Part shown: one piece after another, positions 26,513-39,543 of the stretch
Layout: each line of letters opens with the position of its first letter
Position numbering within the stretch: position 1 is the stretch's first letter
From: Rhodoferax sp.
Lineage (GTDB): Bacteria; Pseudomonadota; Gammaproteobacteria; Burkholderiales; Burkholderiaceae_C
Direction: 5' to 3'
Assembly (NCBI GenBank): GCA_031291305.1
Contig: JARLJH010000069.1
Location: 21,783-85,782 of the forward strand
DNA length: 64,000 nt
Translations under genes and position numbers: made by a program
Notes under the pieces: generated by a model
What the model was told of the DNA's origin: nothing
Databases searched by the model: none
Seen by the model: only the letters and a program-made list of their open reading frames with translations

Positions 26513-26558
26513 AGGAGGCGTCGCGTCCCAGCAAAAGCCGAACAGCATTTTTCATCAA

Positions 26559-27128
26559 CTACGGGTACTCAACAATCAGAATTGCCCGAGTATCGGGTTC
26601 GTTCGCTTCGTAAGAATGTGCCACGTCACCAGCATAAGAGGCGTAGTCTCCAGGTAGAAGTTCAATTGTTTTCCCGACAGGTCCCAGACGAGCTTTACCG
26701 CTTGTCAGGATGACATGCTCAACCGTACCGGCGGCATGGGGGACAGAGGTTTTTGTGATACCGGGCTCAAAATGGATGCGATAAATGTCCCGGCGTACAC
26801 GCTGCGGGCACACGGACAGCAAAACCGCCTCATAAGCAGCATCCGCGGCTCGCGCAATCATCCCTTCAGAAGCACGAACAACTTGCACCTGCACGGTCTG
26901 AGGATCAAGCAATCGACTGAATGGCACGTTTAGCCCCATTGCAAGGGCCCACAGGCTCTCCAATGATGGGTTTCCAACGCCCGCTTCAAGCTGAGAAAGC
27001 GTGGATTTGGCAACGCCAGATTTACGGGCAAGTTCTGAAATCGATAACCCAACCTGTTCGCGCTCGCGCCTCAACGCGGCAGCAATGGCGGGTAATGGTC
27101 CTGTGTGCGTGTCTTTTGCAATCTTCAT
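26559..27128 (-). CDS. XRE-family regulator with C-terminal cupin
   Basis: 189 residues: a helix-turn-helix (about 15-69, LSISELARKSGVAKSTLSQLE) and a cupin sensor domain (about 100-185, with LLPGDYASYAGDVAHSYEA). This architecture is typical of regulators that sit next to AzlCD or amino-acid transporters and sense a small ligand. The gene diverges from azlC, and the 57-bp gap (with TTTCGTTTGACAAACATCG) would hold both promoters and its operator. It probably controls azlCD. Confidence 0.9.
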   Translation of the reverse strand: MKIAKDTHTGPLPAIAAALRREREQVGLSISELARKSGVAKSTLSQLEAGVGNPSLESLWALAMGLNVPFSRLLDPQTVQVQVVRASEGMIARAADAAYEAVLLSVCPQRVRRDIYRIHFEPGITKTSVPHAAGTVEHVILTSGKARLGPVGKTIELLPGDYASYAGDVAHSYEANEPDTRAILIVEYP

Positions 27129-27185
27129 TATAAAAAACGATCGTTTCGTTTGACAAACATCGTGATGTTGTTCATTATCTCGAAC

Positions 27186-27890
27186 ATGCGTTCTTTATTC
27201 AAAACAATCACCAATGCAACTCTACGTGACGTCGGGCTCGTTTGCTTGGCCGACGGCATCGTTGGCATCTCGTTTGGTGCCATTTCGGTATCCGGTGGAC
27301 TTCCCCCATGGTTTCCAATTGCGCTTTCCCTGCTGGTTTTTGCTGGCGGTGCTCAATTTGCCACAGTGGGCGTTCTTTTGGCAGGAGGAGATCCTCTGAC
27401 CGCTGCGGCAACCGGATTAGCGTTAAACGGGCGACTCGTGGCCTACGGGTTTACGGTGTCTGAGGTACTTGGTCAGGGCCGGATAGCACGCTTGCTCGGT
27501 TCGCATTTCATTCTGGACGAGTCAGTCGCATTCGCCATGAAGCAAACAGAACCCGATGCCAAACGAGCTGCATTCTGGGCTAGCGGAATCATGATCTTTG
27601 TGGTGTGGAACCTTGCTGTCTTGGCTGGTGCTCTGGCTGGTAAATCCATCGGTAACGCAAGCAGCTTTGGTCTTGATGCTGCCTTCCCGGCCTTATTGTT
27701 TGCCCTCGTACTACCAGCACTGTCCAACAAGACAACCCGTCACCATGCATTGGGGGGGTGCTTGGTGGCGACCATTAGCACGCAGTTGATGGCCCCCGGG
27801 TTGTCTGTGTTGGCAGCGCTGCTGGTTCTTGTGCCGTCAGCGTGGCGGTCACGCATACATCAACTCCATTCAACGAAGACACCAAGTTAA
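27186..27890 (+). CDS. azlC: AzlC-family branched-chain amino-acid exporter, large subunit
   Basis: 234-residue integral membrane protein with the AzlC signature GLVCLADGIVGISFGAISVSGG near the N-terminus and GGAQFATVGVLLAGG. About six to eight membrane segments are expected. AzlC works with AzlD to export branched-chain amino acids or related compounds. The ATG at 27186 is my choice; an ATG seven codons upstream is possible because no clear ribosome site marks either. Confidence 0.9.
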   Translation: MRSLFKTITNATLRDVGLVCLADGIVGISFGAISVSGGLPPWFPIALSLLVFAGGAQFATVGVLLAGGDPLTAAATGLALNGRLVAYGFTVSEVLGQGRIARLLGSHFILDESVAFAMKQTEPDAKRAAFWASGIMIFVVWNLAVLAGALAGKSIGNASSFGLDAAFPALLFALVLPALSNKTTRHHALGGCLVATISTQLMAPGLSVLAALLVLVPSAWRSRIHQLHSTKTPS

Positions 27891-27895
27891 GAACC

Positions 27896-28201
27896 ATGTA
27901 TCAAACCCTTTGGATGCTTGCCGTTGGCACTTTTTGTCTTCGGTTGGCGGGACCATTTTTTGCGGGGAAACTCACCTTGACGACCAGCTTGCAATCCCTG
28001 CTTTCAGAGGCAGCCATCGTGCTCCTTTGTGCACTTGCTGCAGTGTCCAGCGTCTTGGATGGAGCCCAATTTGCCGGTTGGGCACGCCCCATCGGGGTTC
28101 TTGTGGGCATTGTTTTAACCCTGAGAAGAGCACCGTTCCCAGTCATCGTCGTTACCTCTGCCTGTGTCACGGCTGGATTGCGCTACTTGGGACTTTCCTG
28201 A
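27896..28201 (+). CDS. azlD: AzlD-family transport subunit
   Basis: 101-residue membrane protein with three hydrophobic segments (TLWMLAVGTFCLRLAGPFF, a central LLSEAAIVLLCALAAVSSV and a C-terminal RAPFPVIVVTSACVTAGLRY). This is the small partner of AzlC. The ATG at 27896 is five bases after the azlC stop; a GTG start that overlaps azlC is also possible. Confidence 0.87.
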   Translation: MYQTLWMLAVGTFCLRLAGPFFAGKLTLTTSLQSLLSEAAIVLLCALAAVSSVLDGAQFAGWARPIGVLVGIVLTLRRAPFPVIVVTSACVTAGLRYLGLS

Positions 28202-28435
28202 GAATCGGCTGCGACCGCATGCCACCAAGGTGCCATTGCCCGGTGCGCGTGCCTGACCATTGTGCGGATGCGCGATAACGAACAAAGGCCACGCCACCGG
28301 CTGCGACTGCCAGCCCGCCCAAGGCCGATCACGCTCGCAAAAACGCTGCTAAATGCCCAACACATCCATCAGCGGCTCGTAGAACGCCAGGGCGCAGTCG
28401 AAGTCTGTGATGCCTGCGAATACGTGTGAAAACAT
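28202..28435 (-). pseudogene. Truncated, interrupted second copy of the VOC gene
   Basis: Reads MFSHVFAGITDFDCALAFYEP and then LMDVLGI followed by TAG where the intact copy has Gln. The same frame continues with QRFCERDRPWAGWQSQPVAWP and HPHNGQARAPGNGT before homology stops just next to the azlD stop codon. The C-terminal third is missing. It is a fragment with a nonsense codon and is not functional. Confidence 0.88.
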
Positions 28436-28472
28436 CTGGTGAGGTTTTCTGAAAATAGTGCCTAGCGATTGA
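28221..28472 (-). repeat. 252-bp direct repeat, truncated copy beyond azlD
   Basis: Partner of 26260-26512 in the same orientation. It starts 20 bases after the azlD stop and ends at CCTAGCGATTGA, 14 bases before the DUF4145 gene stop codon. Confidence 0.88.
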
Positions 28473-28485
28473 CGGTTGAAGCTCC

Positions 28486-29163
28486 TCATTTGAATGTTTG
28501 CTTTGCATAGTGAGGAATGAGGTACACCCCTTGCAACAGATGTTCGCAAACATCGATAGCCAGCATAAGCTGATCCGATTTATGCGGTTTGACTTCATGT
28601 GCGGCATCGTTGCCGAGGGTCCGTATTTTGTGCAAGATAGTTGCCCCATCCGCAGTGAGCACCCCAACAGTGATTAGGGCATCAATCTTTTCATACAGAT
28701 TGTGCCCAGTGGCTTGCTTATCCTTACAGATAGTTTCGACCAATGCACGGATACCGATTCCTGCCAACACTGGCTGGTCGTTGTTCATCGCCTTTATGGT
28801 TTCTTCGTAGATGCGTTGCACAGTTGGAGGGAGCAGGTGAATGTCCTTGACTGGGGTGCGCCCCTCGTTTCGGCTGGGATACAACGTTACTGATTCGACA
28901 CACTCCAAGTGATCATCGACAAAGTCATAGTCTTCCGAATTTGTACTAATGATGCGGAACGACGTGGTTTCGCACCCTTGGCATTGGACTATCTGGTGAT
29001 GTATGTCATATTGAACCGAGTTCTCGCCATACCAGTCTTCGCCGTCGAGATCGGCTGAGGCAAGAACTTTGTGTTTCGTTGACCGCTTGCACTCGGTGCA
29101 TGGAACGTCCACTACGGTACCAGCAGTCTTATTGACATTGAGGGTGCGAATGTTCTGTGGCAT
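28486..29163 (-). CDS. DUF4145-domain protein with N-terminal zinc ribbon
   Basis: 225 residues. The N-terminal half has two CxxC pairs (VPCTECKRSTKHK and VQCQGCETT) that make a zinc ribbon. The C-terminal half is the helical DUF4145 domain (AMNDNQPVLAGIGIRALVETICK-like, then IRTLGNDAAHEVKPHKSDQL). DUF4145 domains occur in stand-alone proteins and fused to restriction or other defence proteins, where they are thought to be accessory binding modules. No such genes are nearby. Function unknown. Confidence 0.82.
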   Translation of the reverse strand: MPQNIRTLNVNKTAGTVVDVPCTECKRSTKHKVLASADLDGEDWYGENSVQYDIHHQIVQCQGCETTSFRIISTNSEDYDFVDDHLECVESVTLYPSRNEGRTPVKDIHLLPPTVQRIYEETIKAMNNDQPVLAGIGIRALVETICKDKQATGHNLYEKIDALITVGVLTADGATILHKIRTLGNDAAHEVKPHKSDQLMLAIDVCEHLLQGVYLIPHYAKQTFK

Positions 29164-31746
<2,583 letters not shown>

Positions 31747-31764
31747 GTCGGTGGCTTAAAGAGG

Positions 31765-31786
31765 GCCTTGGCCTGCGGGCCAAGGC
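31765..31786 (+). terminator. Possible terminator hairpin after katG
   Basis: Perfect stem GCCTTGGCC/GGCCAAGGC with a four-base loop 18 bases after the katG stop. The tail (TTGCGATG) is poor in T, so rho-independent termination is uncertain. Confidence 0.4.
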
Positions 31787-31835
31787 TTGCGATGTCCCAT
31801 CGGAATGACCGATTTACACGTCGAATGCAAGCGAC

Positions 31836-32318
31836 CTATTCGCGCCCAGTGTTTCGCTCCATCCGTGGGCCAATGACAGAAAACCCGTTGTTCAAATAGA
31901 AGTCAACCGTAGACTGCCACCGTGGTAAGCCTGGTGCACCGACCTCCAGTACGGACCAGCCCTTCTCTACAGCAAACTTGTCTGCCGCCGTCAAGAGCAT
32001 TGCGCCAATGTCCTTGCTTCTGAATTCAGGCAGCACATAAAGCTCCGAAATTTCCCCAAAAACGCCACCGGCATAGATGGCCGCACATTCATTCAAGACG
32101 ATCACGCCAACCGGCCTATCTTCCCTCTTTGCCAGCATGGCCCACACTTTGGTTGCATCGCCGAGCAGCTCGACGGCCGCAGCGACGTAGGTTGCCTCTG
32201 CAAAGTTGTGCGCTTGCTCCGGAAACAGCTCTCGCAACAGCGCGCAAACAAATATGCCGACTTGCGGATGTTCATGGGCGTCAGCCAAAGAGATGACGAT
32301 GTCGGAGGAGTTTTTCAT
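31836..32318 (-). CDS. GNAT-family N-acetyltransferase
   Basis: 160-residue single-domain acetyltransferase with the acetyl-CoA signature ELYVLPEFRSKDIGAMLLTAA (motif A) and a downstream GFSVIGPRMER. The substrate is unknown. AGGTG precedes the ATG at 32318. It is 62 bp from mccA and in the same direction. Confidence 0.85.
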   Translation of the reverse strand: MKNSSDIVISLADAHEHPQVGIFVCALLRELFPEQAHNFAEATYVAAAVELLGDATKVWAMLAKREDRPVGVIVLNECAAIYAGGVFGEISELYVLPEFRSKDIGAMLLTAADKFAVEKGWSVLEVGAPGLPRWQSTVDFYLNNGFSVIGPRMERNTGRE

Positions 32319-32379
32319 GCAGCACCTGTCATTAGATGTTGGTCCGTTTTGGACTCTAGACATGGCTTCCAAATTTGAC

Positions 32380-34419
32380 TCACGCCGCTTCGCTGCTTAG
32401 CCTCAGCAACTCTGCCCCTTCCACCACCTGATCGCCCGGCGCGTAGAGCAGTTCGGCCACCACACCGTCCATCGGCGCGGCGATGGTGTGCTCCATCTTC
32501 ATCGCATCCATCACCGCCAGCGGCTGACCTTTTTTGACCACATCACCAGCTTGCACGGCAAACGACACCACTTTGCCCGGCATGGGCGCGGTCAGGCGGC
32601 CGCCCTCGGCGGGTGCTTCACCGGCGTGCAGCAGCAAATCCACTGCAATGATTTGTGTAGCACCTTGCGCAGTATGGATGTGGGCTACCTCGCCTTTTCG
32701 ATACACATTCACCAACGCACGCTGGCCAGCGAATTGCAGGTCAATGCCTTGCCCCGTGGCTGCAAAGCTCAGCACGCCAGCGGCGTCACCCACCTTGAAC
32801 GACAGCGCACCGTCGTGCAAATAGGTCAGCCCCGCCCGCACATGTTCACCGCCAAATTCAAATTCGAAGCGGCGGGTGAACACACCGTGGCTGCGCCAGC
32901 CGTCGGTGCGACTGAACGGATCGGCGGTTTGCGTGGCGCGCTCGTCCAGCAGGGTTTGCGCCACGTCTGCAGCGGCAGCCAGCGCCAGACCGACGCGCTC
33001 CTGGTTGAACAGCACGGCGGCTTCGCGCGGGATCAGCGCAGTGTCGAGCTGGGCGTTGGCAAACGAGTCGCTGTGCACAACATGGCGCAAGAACTGCACG
33101 TTGGTGGTCAGGCCGACGATGTGGGTTGCGGCCAGCGCCGCATCCAGCCGTGCCAGCGCCTGTTCGCGCGTGTCGCCATGCACGATGAGCTTGGCCACCA
33201 TCGAGTCGTAAAACGGGCTGATGACATCGCCTTCGCGCACGCCGTCGTCAAAGCGCACGCTCTGGGCATCACGTGCGCGGCTGCCGTCGGGTGAGTTGAC
33301 CGGCGGTTGGAACGACACATGCGCGGGCTTGCGGTAGACATCAAGCGTGCCGGTGGCAGGCAGGAAGTTGTTGTCGGGGTTCTCGGCGCAGATACGCGCT
33401 TCGATGGCGTGGCCGGTGATCTTGAGCTGATCCTGGCGCATCGGCAGCGGTTCGCCACTGGCGACGCGCAGTTGCCACTCCACCAGATCCTGGCCGGTGA
33501 TGGCCTCGGTCACCGGGTGTTCAACTTGCAGGCGGGTGTTCATTTCCATGAAGAAGAATGACATGCTGCCATCGGGTTTCTGTTCGACGATGAATTCCAC
33601 CGTGCCCGCACCCACGTAGTTCACCGCACGCGCCGCAGCCACGGCGGCGTTGCCCATCTGCTGGCGCATCTCGGGCGTCATGCCCGGCGCGGGCGCTTCC
33701 TCCAGTACCTTCTGGTGGCGGCGCTGCACCGAGCAGTCGCGCTCAAACAAATACACATAGTTGCCCAGCGTGTCGCCAAACACCTGAATTTCGATGTGGC
33801 GCGGGCGCTGCACGTATTTCTCGATCAGCACTGCGTCACTGCCAAAGCTGTTGATGGCTTCGCGCTTGCACGATTCCAGCGCGGCCATGAAGTCTTCTGC
33901 CTTGTCCACCGCGCGCATGCCCTTGCCGCCGCCGCCCGCGCTGGCCTTGATCAGCACCGGGTAACCGATGGCATCCGCCTCGCGCTGCAGCAGCGCCGCC
34001 CCTTGGGCTGCACCGTGGTAACCGGGTACCAGCGGTACACCGGCGCGCTCCATCAACTGTTTCGATTCCGCTTTCAAGCCCATGGCCTGAATGGCGGATG
34101 CGGGAGGTCCGATGAAGACCAGTCCGGCGGCCACGCAGGCCTTGGCAAAGTCTTCGTTTTCGCTCAAAAAGCCGTAGCCGGGGTGAATGGCCTGCGCGCC
34201 GGTAGTCTTGGCCGCGTCGATGATGGTTTCCCAGCGCAGGTAGCTGTCTTTGGGAGCGCTTGAGCCGATGTGCACCGACTCATCGCAAGCGGCCACGTGT
34301 TTGGCACTGGCGTCCGCGTCGGAATACACGGCCACGGTCTGGATGCCCATACGGCGAGCGGTGGCGGCGACTCTGCAAGCGATCTCGCCACGATTGGCGA
34401 TCAAGATTTTTGTAAACAT
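32380..34419 (-). CDS. liuD: Methylcrotonyl-CoA carboxylase alpha (biotin-containing) subunit
   Basis: 679-residue subunit with biotin carboxylase at the N-terminus ([21 protein letters not shown]-grasp loop [26 protein letters not shown]), a middle BT domain and a C-terminal biotinyl domain with the motif VMDAMKMEHTIAAPMDG. The size fits MccA/PccA. The neighbours, MCC beta, methylglutaconyl-CoA hydratase and more distantly isovaleryl-CoA dehydrogenase, identify it as methylcrotonyl-CoA rather than propionyl-CoA carboxylase. It starts immediately after the stop codon of the DUF4126 gene. Confidence 0.92.
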   Translation of the reverse strand: MFTKILIANRGEIACRVAATARRMGIQTVAVYSDADASAKHVAACDESVHIGSSAPKDSYLRWETIIDAAKTTGAQAIHPGYGFLSENEDFAKACVAAGLVFIGPPASAIQAMGLKAESKQLMERAGVPLVPGYHGAAQGAALLQREADAIGYPVLIKASAGGGGKGMRAVDKAEDFMAALESCKREAINSFGSDAVLIEKYVQRPRHIEIQVFGDTLGNYVYLFERDCSVQRRHQKVLEEAPAPGMTPEMRQQMGNAAVAAARAVNYVGAGTVEFIVEQKPDGSMSFFFMEMNTRLQVEHPVTEAITGQDLVEWQLRVASGEPLPMRQDQLKITGHAIEARICAENPDNNFLPATGTLDVYRKPAHVSFQPPVNSPDGSRARDAQSVRFDDGVREGDVISPFYDSMVAKLIVHGDTREQALARLDAALAATHIVGLTTNVQFLRHVVHSDSFANAQLDTALIPREAAVLFNQERVGLALAAAADVAQTLLDERATQTADPFSRTDGWRSHGVFTRRFEFEFGGEHVRAGLTYLHDGALSFKVGDAAGVLSFAATGQGIDLQFAGQRALVNVYRKGEVAHIHTAQGATQIIAVDLLLHAGEAPAEGGRLTAPMPGKVVSFAVQAGDVVKKGQPLAVMDAMKMEHTIAAPMDGVVAELLYAPGDQVVEGAELLRLSSEAA

Positions 34420-35139
34420 TCAAACCACCTTCTGGGAACTGGAAAAGAAAGCCGACATGCGGCGAAAAAAGGCACGCAAAAACCGGAACAGCGTCACGGT
34501 CACCACCCACATCAGCACCACGGTGACAGCCAGCACGACACCAAACACCATCGGGTGGGCAGTGGCCAACCAGACGGCCCCCACCACCAATCCGTCTTCC
34601 AGAAGGCTGGCAAAGATATTGGAAAACGGTTCGGGCGAGGTGTTGATGGCGGCGCGCGTGGTGGTTTTGGCTGCCTGACTGGTAGCGGCCAGCGAGCCGC
34701 CCATCAGCGCCGCCGCCATGGCCATGGTGTTGCTGTCCGCACCCAAGGCGCCAGCGGCCAAGGCCGCTCCGGCAGGAATGCGGATCACGCTGTGGACGAG
34801 GTCCCACAACGAGTCCAGACCCGAAATCTTGTCGGCAAAAAATTCAAGAAAAAGCATGAAGCCACTGGCGGCCAGCATGGCCGGGTGCTGCAACACGGTC
34901 AAACCTGCGGGCAAGGCAATCCAACCCAAAGCGCCCGCTGAACCCACCAGAAAAACCGCTGCATACAGCCGAAACCCACTGGCCCACCCCAGCGCCGCGG
35001 CCAGCGCCAGCAAGCCAGGCATGTCCATTTTGGCGGCGGCATCGCTCACCACGGGCAGCACCTGGGTGCCTGCACGCTCGCCAATCTGCATGCCCAGCGA
35101 CTGCAGCCAGTCCATCAGCTGTTGCCAGATCAGTTCCAT
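34420..35139 (-). CDS. DUF4126-family membrane protein within the leucine-degradation cluster
   Basis: 239 residues with about five hydrophobic segments, for example GLLALAAALGWASGFRLYAAV and VFGVVLAVTVVLMWVVTVTLF. The conserved core GFRLYAAVFLVGSAGALGWI, FADKISGLDSLWDLVH and RIPAGAALAAGAL matches DUF4126. Function is unknown. It is placed between liuC (26 bp) and mccA (0 bp), so it must be cotranscribed with them; this suggests a link to the pathway or to membrane traffic of its substrates. I chose the ATG at 35139 (MELIWQQLMDWL). Confidence 0.82.
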   Translation of the reverse strand: MELIWQQLMDWLQSLGMQIGERAGTQVLPVVSDAAAKMDMPGLLALAAALGWASGFRLYAAVFLVGSAGALGWIALPAGLTVLQHPAMLAASGFMLFLEFFADKISGLDSLWDLVHSVIRIPAGAALAAGALGADSNTMAMAAALMGGSLAATSQAAKTTTRAAINTSPEPFSNIFASLLEDGLVVGAVWLATAHPMVFGVVLAVTVVLMWVVTVTLFRFLRAFFRRMSAFFSSSQKVV

Positions 35140-35164
35140 GCTCTCTGCCACCTTGCCCAGACGC

Positions 35165-35944
35165 TCATACCAGCCAGGACGGCTTACGTTTGCCCAGAAA
35201 TGCCTGCACGCCTTCTTTGCCTTCGGCGCTGGCACGGATGCTGGCGATGCCGTCCACAGTGCGGCCGATCAGTCCCGCGTCAATGTCTTTGCCTGCGACG
35301 TCATGCAGCAGGGCTTTGCACTCCTTGACCGCGTTCGGGCTGGCAGTCACCAGCGCCTGGGTGATCTCGGTCAGCTTGTCATCAAGTTGCTCTGCGGCGA
35401 CCACCGCGTGCACAAAACCAAGGCGCAAGGCCTCTACCGCATCAAAGCGTTCAGCCGTCAAAAAGTAGCGGTGTGCGGCGCGCGCACCCATGGCACGAAT
35501 CACATAAGGACTGATGGTGGCCGGATACAGGCCGAGCTTGACTTCGCTCAGACAGTAATTGGCCGTGTCAACACTCACCGCCATGTCGCACGCCGCCACC
35601 AGGCCCATGCCACCCGCATACACATCGCCCTGGATGCGCGCCACGGTCGGTTTGGGGCAGGTGTAGATCACGCGCAGCATCTCGGCCAACTGCGCGGCAT
35701 CGGCCAGGTTTTCGGCATGGGTGTAGTCGGCCATGCGCCGCATCCAGTTCAGGTCGGCACCGGCGCAAAAGGCCGGGCCTTCTGCCGCCAACACAATAGC
35801 GCGAACCTGAGGGTCTTGCCCAAGCTGGGTGAAGGCGGCGGTGAGCTCAAGAATCACCTCGTCGTTGAAGGCATTGCGAACCTCGGGACGATTCAGGGTG
35901 ACCGTGGCAATAGCGCCGGACAGTGAGATTTGCAGCGACTTCAT
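35165..35944 (-). CDS. liuC: Methylglutaconyl-CoA hydratase (enoyl-CoA hydratase family)
   Basis: 259-residue crotonase-fold enzyme; AEGPAFCAGADLNWMRRMA and the oxyanion-hole segment IQGDVYAGGMGLVAACDMA are visible, followed by the KLGLYPATISPYV motif seen in methylglutaconyl-CoA hydratases. It hydrates 3-methylglutaconyl-CoA to HMG-CoA. Its stop lies 25 bp before the DUF4126 gene and its start follows liuB by three bases. Confidence 0.92.
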   Translation of the reverse strand: MKSLQISLSGAIATVTLNRPEVRNAFNDEVILELTAAFTQLGQDPQVRAIVLAAEGPAFCAGADLNWMRRMADYTHAENLADAAQLAEMLRVIYTCPKPTVARIQGDVYAGGMGLVAACDMAVSVDTANYCLSEVKLGLYPATISPYVIRAMGARAAHRYFLTAERFDAVEALRLGFVHAVVAAEQLDDKLTEITQALVTASPNAVKECKALLHDVAGKDIDAGLIGRTVDGIASIRASAEGKEGVQAFLGKRKPSWLV

Positions 35945-35947
35945 GGC

Positions 35948-37570
<1,623 letters not shown>

Positions 37571-37690
37571 GGTGTGGGCTCAGGTGTTATTCCATTTTCA
37601 GATCGATTCGACACTAGGCGCGAAGCCGCAGACAGTACAAAGGTACGGCAAGGCTAAGCAACAACGTGTCGGATGGATCTGGACATGGAA

Positions 37691-39418
37691 TCAGGCGGTT
37701 TTTTCTTCGGCCAGCCCGAGCTGGTCTTTCATCTCGTCACGGATGCGGAACTTCTGAATCTTGCCAGTCACGGTCATCGGGAAGCCCGGCACAAAGCGGA
37801 TGTATCGCGGCACCTTGTAGTGGGCGATCTGCCCCTTGCAAAAGGCGCGAATATCGTCTTCGGTTGCGCTCTGGCCGGGCCGCAGCACAATCCAGGCGCA
37901 CAGTTCTTCGCCGTAGCGCTTGTCCGGCAAACCGACCACCTGCACGTCCTGCACGGCGGGATGGCGATAGAGAAATTCCTCGATCTCGCGCGGGTAGATG
38001 TTTTCGCCGCCGCGGATCACCATGTCCTTGATGCGACCCACGATGTTGACGTAGCCGCCGCTGTCCATGGTGGCCAGGTCGCCGGTGTGCATCCAGCCAG
38101 CGGCGTCAATCGCCTCTTGCGTGCGCGGCGCGTCGTCCCAATACCCATGCATGACCGAGTAGCCGCGTGTGCACAGCTCACCCGAGACACCGGGTGCAAC
38201 GACGTCGCCACTCTCGGGGTCGATGATCTTCACCTCCAGATGCGGCTGCACCAGACCCACGGTAGAGACGCGCTTGTCCACCGGCGTGTCAATCGAACTC
38301 TGGCAACTTACTGGGCTGGTCTCGGTCATGCCGTAGGCAATGGTGACCTGGCTCAGGTGCATGTCGGTCATGACGCGTTTCATCACCTCGCTGGGGCACG
38401 GCGAGCCGGCCATGATGCCGGTGCGCAGCGTTGACAGGTCAAATTCCCGGAAGCGCGGGTGGTCCAACTCGGCGATGAACATGGTCGGCACTCCGTGCAG
38501 CCCGGTGCAGCGCTCGTCCTGCACGGCTTGCAACACGGTCAGCGGATCAAAGCCGTCGTTGGGATAAACAATCGCCGAACCGTGGGTGAAACAAGCCAGA
38601 TTGCCCAGCACCATGCCAAAGCAGTGGTACAGCGGCACCGGGATGCACAGGCGGTCATCAGGCGTCAGGCGCATGGCCTCGCCAACGAAGAAGCCGTTGT
38701 TCAGAATGTTGCGATGCGTCAGCGTGGCACCTTTCGGGAAGCCCGTGGTGCCGCTGGTGAACTGGATGTTGATCGGGTCGGTGCCTTTGAGCGTGGCGGC
38801 AATCTGGCCCAGGCGCGGATCGTCCGGGTTGCCGCTGGCCAGCAGGTCCGTGAAGCGTTGCATGCCGGGCTGCTCATCGCCCTGCCCGGCCACGTCGATC
38901 CAGACCACACTTCGCAGGTGCGGCAGCCGCCCCGACGCCAGACTGCCGGACTGGGCGTGTTCCCACTCCGGCGCCAGTTCGCGCAGCATGGCCAGATAGT
39001 CGCTGGTCTTGAAGCTGGCCATGCTCACCAGCGCCTTGCAAGCCACCTTGTTCAGAGCGTATTCCACCTCGGCCACGCGGTACGCCGGGTTGATGTTGAC
39101 CAGAATCAGCCCCACCTTGGCGGTGGCCAGTTGCACCAGGACCCACTCGGCATTGTTGTGCGACCAGATGCCGACACGGTCGCCCGGCACCAGCCCCAAA
39201 CCCAGCAACGCGCTGGCCAGGCGGTCGGCCTCACGCCGCAGTTCACGGTAGCTGTAGCGGCGCTGCTGGTGCACGCTGACCAGCGCCTCACGATCGGGTT
39301 GGCGCGTCACCATGGCGTCAAAAAAGGCGCCAATAGGTTCCTCGATCAACGGCACCGTGGTGTCACCCTGCGCCATGCTGCGGGTCAATAGCGTTTCTGA
39401 CATTGGTTCTGCACTCAT
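37691..39418 (-). CDS. AMP-forming acyl-CoA synthetase
   Basis: 575-residue ANL-superfamily ligase with the P-loop-like [32 protein letters not shown] and the C-terminal [19 protein letters not shown] and [10 protein letters not shown]-like lysine region ([14 protein letters not shown]). It activates a fatty or branched-chain acid to its CoA ester. It is upstream of and in line with liuB (120 bp gap), so isovalerate, methylated acids or acetoacetate are candidates, as suggested by context only. AGGAG precedes the ATG at 39418. Confidence 0.9.
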   Translation of the reverse strand: MSAEPMSETLLTRSMAQGDTTVPLIEEPIGAFFDAMVTRQPDREALVSVHQQRRYSYRELRREADRLASALLGLGLVPGDRVGIWSHNNAEWVLVQLATAKVGLILVNINPAYRVAEVEYALNKVACKALVSMASFKTSDYLAMLRELAPEWEHAQSGSLASGRLPHLRSVVWIDVAGQGDEQPGMQRFTDLLASGNPDDPRLGQIAATLKGTDPINIQFTSGTTGFPKGATLTHRNILNNGFFVGEAMRLTPDDRLCIPVPLYHCFGMVLGNLACFTHGSAIVYPNDGFDPLTVLQAVQDERCTGLHGVPTMFIAELDHPRFREFDLSTLRTGIMAGSPCPSEVMKRVMTDMHLSQVTIAYGMTETSPVSCQSSIDTPVDKRVSTVGLVQPHLEVKIIDPESGDVVAPGVSGELCTRGYSVMHGYWDDAPRTQEAIDAAGWMHTGDLATMDSGGYVNIVGRIKDMVIRGGENIYPREIEEFLYRHPAVQDVQVVGLPDKRYGEELCAWIVLRPGQSATEDDIRAFCKGQIAHYKVPRYIRFVPGFPMTVTGKIQKFRIRDEMKDQLGLAEEKTA

Positions 39419-39543
39419 GTTTGTCTCCTTGTCATGGCCAGCGCGCATCGGGGCGCCGACGTCGTGCAAGCATAGTCCTGTTAGCCCCTTGGCAACGGCC
39501 ACCATGGTTGCAAATCACGCCAAGTAGAGGCACACTTAACAGC

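Noticed and set aside
32380-34419. Propionyl-CoA or acetyl-CoA carboxylase alpha subunit
   Set aside because: The neighbours are methylcrotonyl-CoA carboxylase beta and methylglutaconyl-CoA hydratase, which favours methylcrotonyl-CoA.
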